Origin: JBELHO01 sp042091375
GTDB lineage: Bacteria; Pseudomonadota; Gammaproteobacteria; Enterobacterales; Alteromonadaceae
Assembly (NCBI GenBank): GCA_042091375.1
Contig: JBELHO010000032.1
Span: 1-36,214, forward strand
Direction of reading: 5' to 3'
DNA: 36,214 nucleotides
Shown here piece by piece: positions 34,030 through 36,214 of the stretch (positions are counted from its first letter, which is position 1; each line of letters starts with the position of its first letter). The position numbers were made by a program, and so were the translations under genes. Below the pieces are notes generated by a model. That model had not been told where the DNA came from and did not search any database. It saw only the letters and a list, made by a program, of their open reading frames with translations.

Positions 34030-34269
34030 TTACAAGCTATCGATTTTTTTAAAGTAAAAGTTTAAAGCAATGATTAACATAAACACCACAGGCAATAAAA
34101 TAATGCCTACTTTTAGGTATAAGTCAAAGTCTGTTGCAAATGGAGTAGTTGCCAAAACTAAACCTAAGCCTATTCCTATCAATAAAGCCAATACAGGTAA
34201 AAAGATAAGTAGAAATTTTAGGGTAAATTTACTATTTTTCTTCTCGTGGTGTTTAACTGCAGTATTCAT
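34030..34269 (-). CDS. Small membrane protein, unknown
   Basis: This 79-residue protein has a basic N-terminus (MNTAVKHHEKKNSKFT) and two membrane segments (about 18-40 and 50-70), ending in KKIDSL. I recognise no family. The frame extends upstream to 34380, but the ATG at 34267-34269 has a strong GGAGGT ribosome site, so the shorter form is very likely. It is the middle of a minus-strand group of small membrane-protein genes. Confidence 0.7.
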   Translation of the reverse strand: MNTAVKHHEKKNSKFTLKFLLIFLPVLALLIGIGLGLVLATTPFATDFDLYLKVGIILLPVVFMLIIALNFYFKKIDSL

Positions 34270-34381
34270 ATTAACCTCCAACTCAACAACAAAACGGTAA
34301 ATAAGACCACATAAAATGCTGTAAAATTTTTTTTGCGATACCAGTACTAGCCCAATTTCTTGTCTCCACCCTTTGCGCAAC

Positions 34382-34750
34382 TCAGTGGTTTGCTACAACA
34401 AAGCAAATCACAGCGATTGTAAAAAACAAAAGCCAAGACAAATGCTTACCACGAGTAAATGAAAATGACACAAGACCACTTAAAGCAAACACAACAGCAA
34501 TAATGATAAGGACTTCACGATGAATATCCACACTAGGGTTTGCGAAAACAAATAAAATAGCAGCAAATCCCCACCAAGCGAGTGTAGTTAAATGCCAAGC
34601 AAACCTCAAAACCCGCTTAGTAAACCAATCACTACCTAATAATTTAGGCAAGTTATCTCTGCGAAATAAACGGATCAACAGGTATTTTTCACCTAAAAAA
34701 GAATGAATAACACCGATGATCAACAATAAAAAAGTGGCGATTAATAACAT
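34382..34750 (-). CDS. Four-helix membrane protein, unknown
   Basis: This 122-residue protein has four hydrophobic segments (about 1-18, 50-70, 76-95 and 102-120), with a conserved-looking His in helix 1 (IIGVIHSFLGEKYLL) and FAWHLTTLAWWGFA in helix 2. I have seen similar unnamed proteins in marine gammaproteobacteria but know no function. The ATG has AAGG 7 bases upstream. Its stop lies 112 bases from the start of the next small gene. Confidence 0.7.
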   Translation of the reverse strand: MLLIATFLLLIIGVIHSFLGEKYLLIRLFRRDNLPKLLGSDWFTKRVLRFAWHLTTLAWWGFAAILFVFANPSVDIHREVLIIIAVVFALSGLVSFSFTRGKHLSWLLFFTIAVICFVVANH

Positions 34751-35061
34751 GTCGTTGCCTTATTTAACTCCTAGTTGATATACAAAGATACCGTTGCGCA
34801 AAATACATCTAAAATCAGCGTAAGCTAACATTTATTCTACTTAGGCTTGGTATTATCAATCTTCGCAGCCAGTCTGTTTTTCTGGCAAAGCAGGTAGTGA
34901 TAGTAAAATTAGCATGAAGATAAAAATGAACTTAATTTGGTATTAATTTCCTCATGAACGATATCAGTCAAATATAACACTCTGCTCATTAATTTAAAGT
35001 ATTTGCCTTTAATCGTCAGAAGGACTGAGTATAGGTTAACAACTGGCCATTTTTTTGATGT
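34751..35061. other. Intergenic region, no gene recognised
   Basis: This 311-base AT-rich stretch probably contains the promoter of the four-helix membrane protein gene. One weak 5-bp hairpin (34868-34886) lacks a T-run on the minus strand. I see no ORF worth calling. Confidence 0.45.
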
Positions 35062-35307
35062 TTATTCGCCTCGATCATGACCTTTAGTGTGATTAGGCAA
35101 ATCATTACAAACAGCACAGTGAATATTTTTGCGATAATTATACAAGCGCCTAATAGCAAAAATAGTCACTGCTACAAATGCCCACAATAAACCGAATTCA
35201 ATAGCGTATTCTAGACTTCTGCCTTTAAAGTATTGAACACTTGCCAGGAGAACAACGATGATTGGTATCGCTACAACATATTGCACCAGCCATTTTTTTA
35301 TCGGCAT
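35062..35307 (-). CDS. Small two-helix membrane protein, unknown
   Basis: This 81-residue protein has two membrane segments (about 7-26 and 33-51), followed by a basic turn (RRLYNYRKN) and a cytoplasmic tail with a CAVC pair and several His residues (HCAVCNDLPNHTKGHD). The Cys/His cluster could bind a metal, which is only a suggestion. The ATG has AGAGGA about 6 bases upstream. No family is recognised. Confidence 0.65.
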   Translation of the reverse strand: MPIKKWLVQYVVAIPIIVVLLASVQYFKGRSLEYAIEFGLLWAFVAVTIFAIRRLYNYRKNIHCAVCNDLPNHTKGHDRGE

Positions 35308-35418
35308 AACTAGTCCTCTAAGAGGCTAAATAACAACCTGAAAGAAAAAAACACCAAACCAACAGCAATATAAAACCACACAAGTTAACTGGGGTGCTGT
35401 GCTTTTACTATTGTTTTA

Positions 35419-36015
35419 CTAGGCACATTCTATCCCTAAATTGCTCACCCCTTGCCCTAGAGCAAGGGATTTTAAGGCAGCACAACCACTGCTGTTTTCT
35501 CTTACTGTTTTACTGCAATCAAACAAATCATTTTGCATCGCTTTTTCCCATATGACTAGAGGATGCTCGGCGAGCATTGCTTGACTTATATTAACAACTT
35601 CACTATCTGAGCTTTGCGCGAGACTGTGTTCTACGTAAAAAAGCACACTATTTTCAGACAAACGCATAATGCTATCAAAACCCTCACCTTCATTATCTTG
35701 CATCGCTTGTAATAGAGCCATTAAGCCCATTGCCGCATCCAAAGCAGGGTAAACACCAAAAAAATCATACATCTGAGGATCTGGAATTTGCTGCTCTAAT
35801 TTAGCTAACTGAACATCATAGTTAATATTGACTTTACCTTGCTTATTTAGGCGTTGCCAAATTAAGTCCAATTGATTGCGCAACACACTGTGATCACCAA
35901 ATTCAGTTGCTTCAGAAAACATTTGGTAGTTGGGCAACATGCGCTCAAGTAATGCTGCGCTAAAAGCAGTTTTTTGCCACAGGGTCATTTTGTTTAAGGG
36001 GAGGTGGATAGCCAC
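35419..36015 (-). CDS. YjaG-family (DUF416) protein
   Basis: This 198-residue soluble protein matches E. coli YjaG (DUF416) along its length: IHLPLNKMTLWQKTAF, LLERMLPNYQMFSEATEFGD, LDLIWQRL, FFGVYPALDAAMGLMALLQ and EHPLVIWEKAMQNDLFD. The function of the family is unknown. I chose GTG at 36013-36015, with GGA 6 bases upstream; an in-frame TTG at 36030 adds five residues. The C-terminal region from about 175, including the Cys-containing tail, is less conserved. Confidence 0.85.
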   Translation of the reverse strand: MAIHLPLNKMTLWQKTAFSAALLERMLPNYQMFSEATEFGDHSVLRNQLDLIWQRLNKQGKVNINYDVQLAKLEQQIPDPQMYDFFGVYPALDAAMGLMALLQAMQDNEGEGFDSIMRLSENSVLFYVEHSLAQSSDSEVVNISQAMLAEHPLVIWEKAMQNDLFDCSKTVRENSSGCAALKSLALGQGVSNLGIECA

Positions 36016-36154
36016 AAATATTCCAGCCAAAAAGTTAAAGTCGCTCTCAGTATAAGCGCATTTAATGCATGCTAGTTAGCAATTTTTAACACTTAATAGC
36101 AAAGCATTTTAGTTGTGGTAACGTTAAAGTTCAAAGCTAAGGCGGTATCGAGGT

Positions 36155-36214
36155 GATGAATTATTGTGATGAGTTATTGCGATGAATTGTTGTGATGAAT
36201 TATTGCGATGAATT
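36155..36214. repeat. 13-bp tandem repeat, cut by window end
   Basis: Four complete 13-base units with consensus gatgaattattgy (36155-36167, 36168-36180, 36181-36193, 36194-36206) and a partial fifth run to the window edge. Units differ at one or two positions, with the last base alternating t/c. The 13-base period is not a multiple of three, so it is unlikely to be coding. The array may continue beyond the window. Confidence 0.92.

Noticed and set aside
34868..34886. 5-bp hairpin with T-rich loop
   Set aside because: The T-run is in the loop rather than after the stem, and no gene end is near on the plus strand.
35449..35468. Perfect 7-bp hairpin near the 3' end of the DUF416 gene
   Set aside because: It is inside the coding region, is not followed by a T-run on the minus strand, and no plus-strand gene ends there.
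1..36214. Search for prophage, CRISPR, defence islands, insertion sequences, tRNA or rRNA
   Set aside because: No integrase, transposase, regularly spaced direct repeats with unique spacers, or tRNA-like cloverleaf was seen; the content is core metabolism, envelope and signalling.

Overview
The window is a stretch of chromosome from a low-GC, probably marine gammaproteobacterium. The gene set and order (dapF/DUF484/yigB, hemCDXY, fre-ubiD, rho/trxA/rhlB/gppA, tatABC-D, rpoH/ftsXEY/rsmD) match Alteromonadales, and the protein sequences look Colwelliaceae-like (Colwellia/Thalassotalea type). That placement is inferred from protein resemblance and gene order, not from a phylogeny. I saw no prophage, insertion sequence, CRISPR array, tRNA or rRNA. 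Almost all of the window is core housekeeping sequence.

Layout. 0.3-4.3 kb, minus strand: lptM-lysA-dapF-DUF484 and yigB. The xerC gene usually found between DUF484 and yigB is absent, and a 15-bp tandem repeat lies in the gap. 4.3-8.8 kb, plus strand: cyaY-hemC-hemD-hemX-hemY, one tight run with no cyaA between cyaY and hemC. 8.9-9.6 kb: a DUF2982-like membrane protein. 9.6-11.9 kb, minus: ubiD-fre. 12-13.9 kb, minus: trxA and rho, each with its own intrinsic terminator. 14.2-17 kb, plus: rhlB-gppA. 17-23.5 kb, minus: a long near-contiguous run tatA-tatB-tatC-(secreted unknown)-tatD-(membrane diguanylate cyclase)-hemB-(EamA transporter). 23.6-24.7 kb, plus: an exported protein, probably envelope or outer membrane. 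24.8-28.5 kb, minus: a GAF-GAF-GGDEF-EAL protein and rpoH. 28.8-30 kb, plus: an EAL-HDOD protein placed between rpoH and ftsX. 30-33 kb, minus: ftsY-ftsE-ftsX, with rsmD divergent. 33.6-36 kb, minus: a YbjQ-family protein, three small membrane proteins and a YjaG/DUF416 protein. The window ends inside a 13-bp tandem repeat.

Themes. Tetrapyrrole synthesis is represented by hemB, hemC, hemD, hemX, hemY and the frataxin cyaY. Envelope and secretion functions are represented by Tat, FtsEX/FtsY and LptM. Three c-di-GMP genes sit inside otherwise conserved housekeeping clusters. Points most worth a second look are the in-frame 15-bp repeat ORF whose stop overlaps the TTG start of yigB, the unknown secreted protein in the tat operon, a terminator hairpin encoded inside the 3' end of the opposing gene, and a perfect 12-bp inverted repeat between convergent genes.
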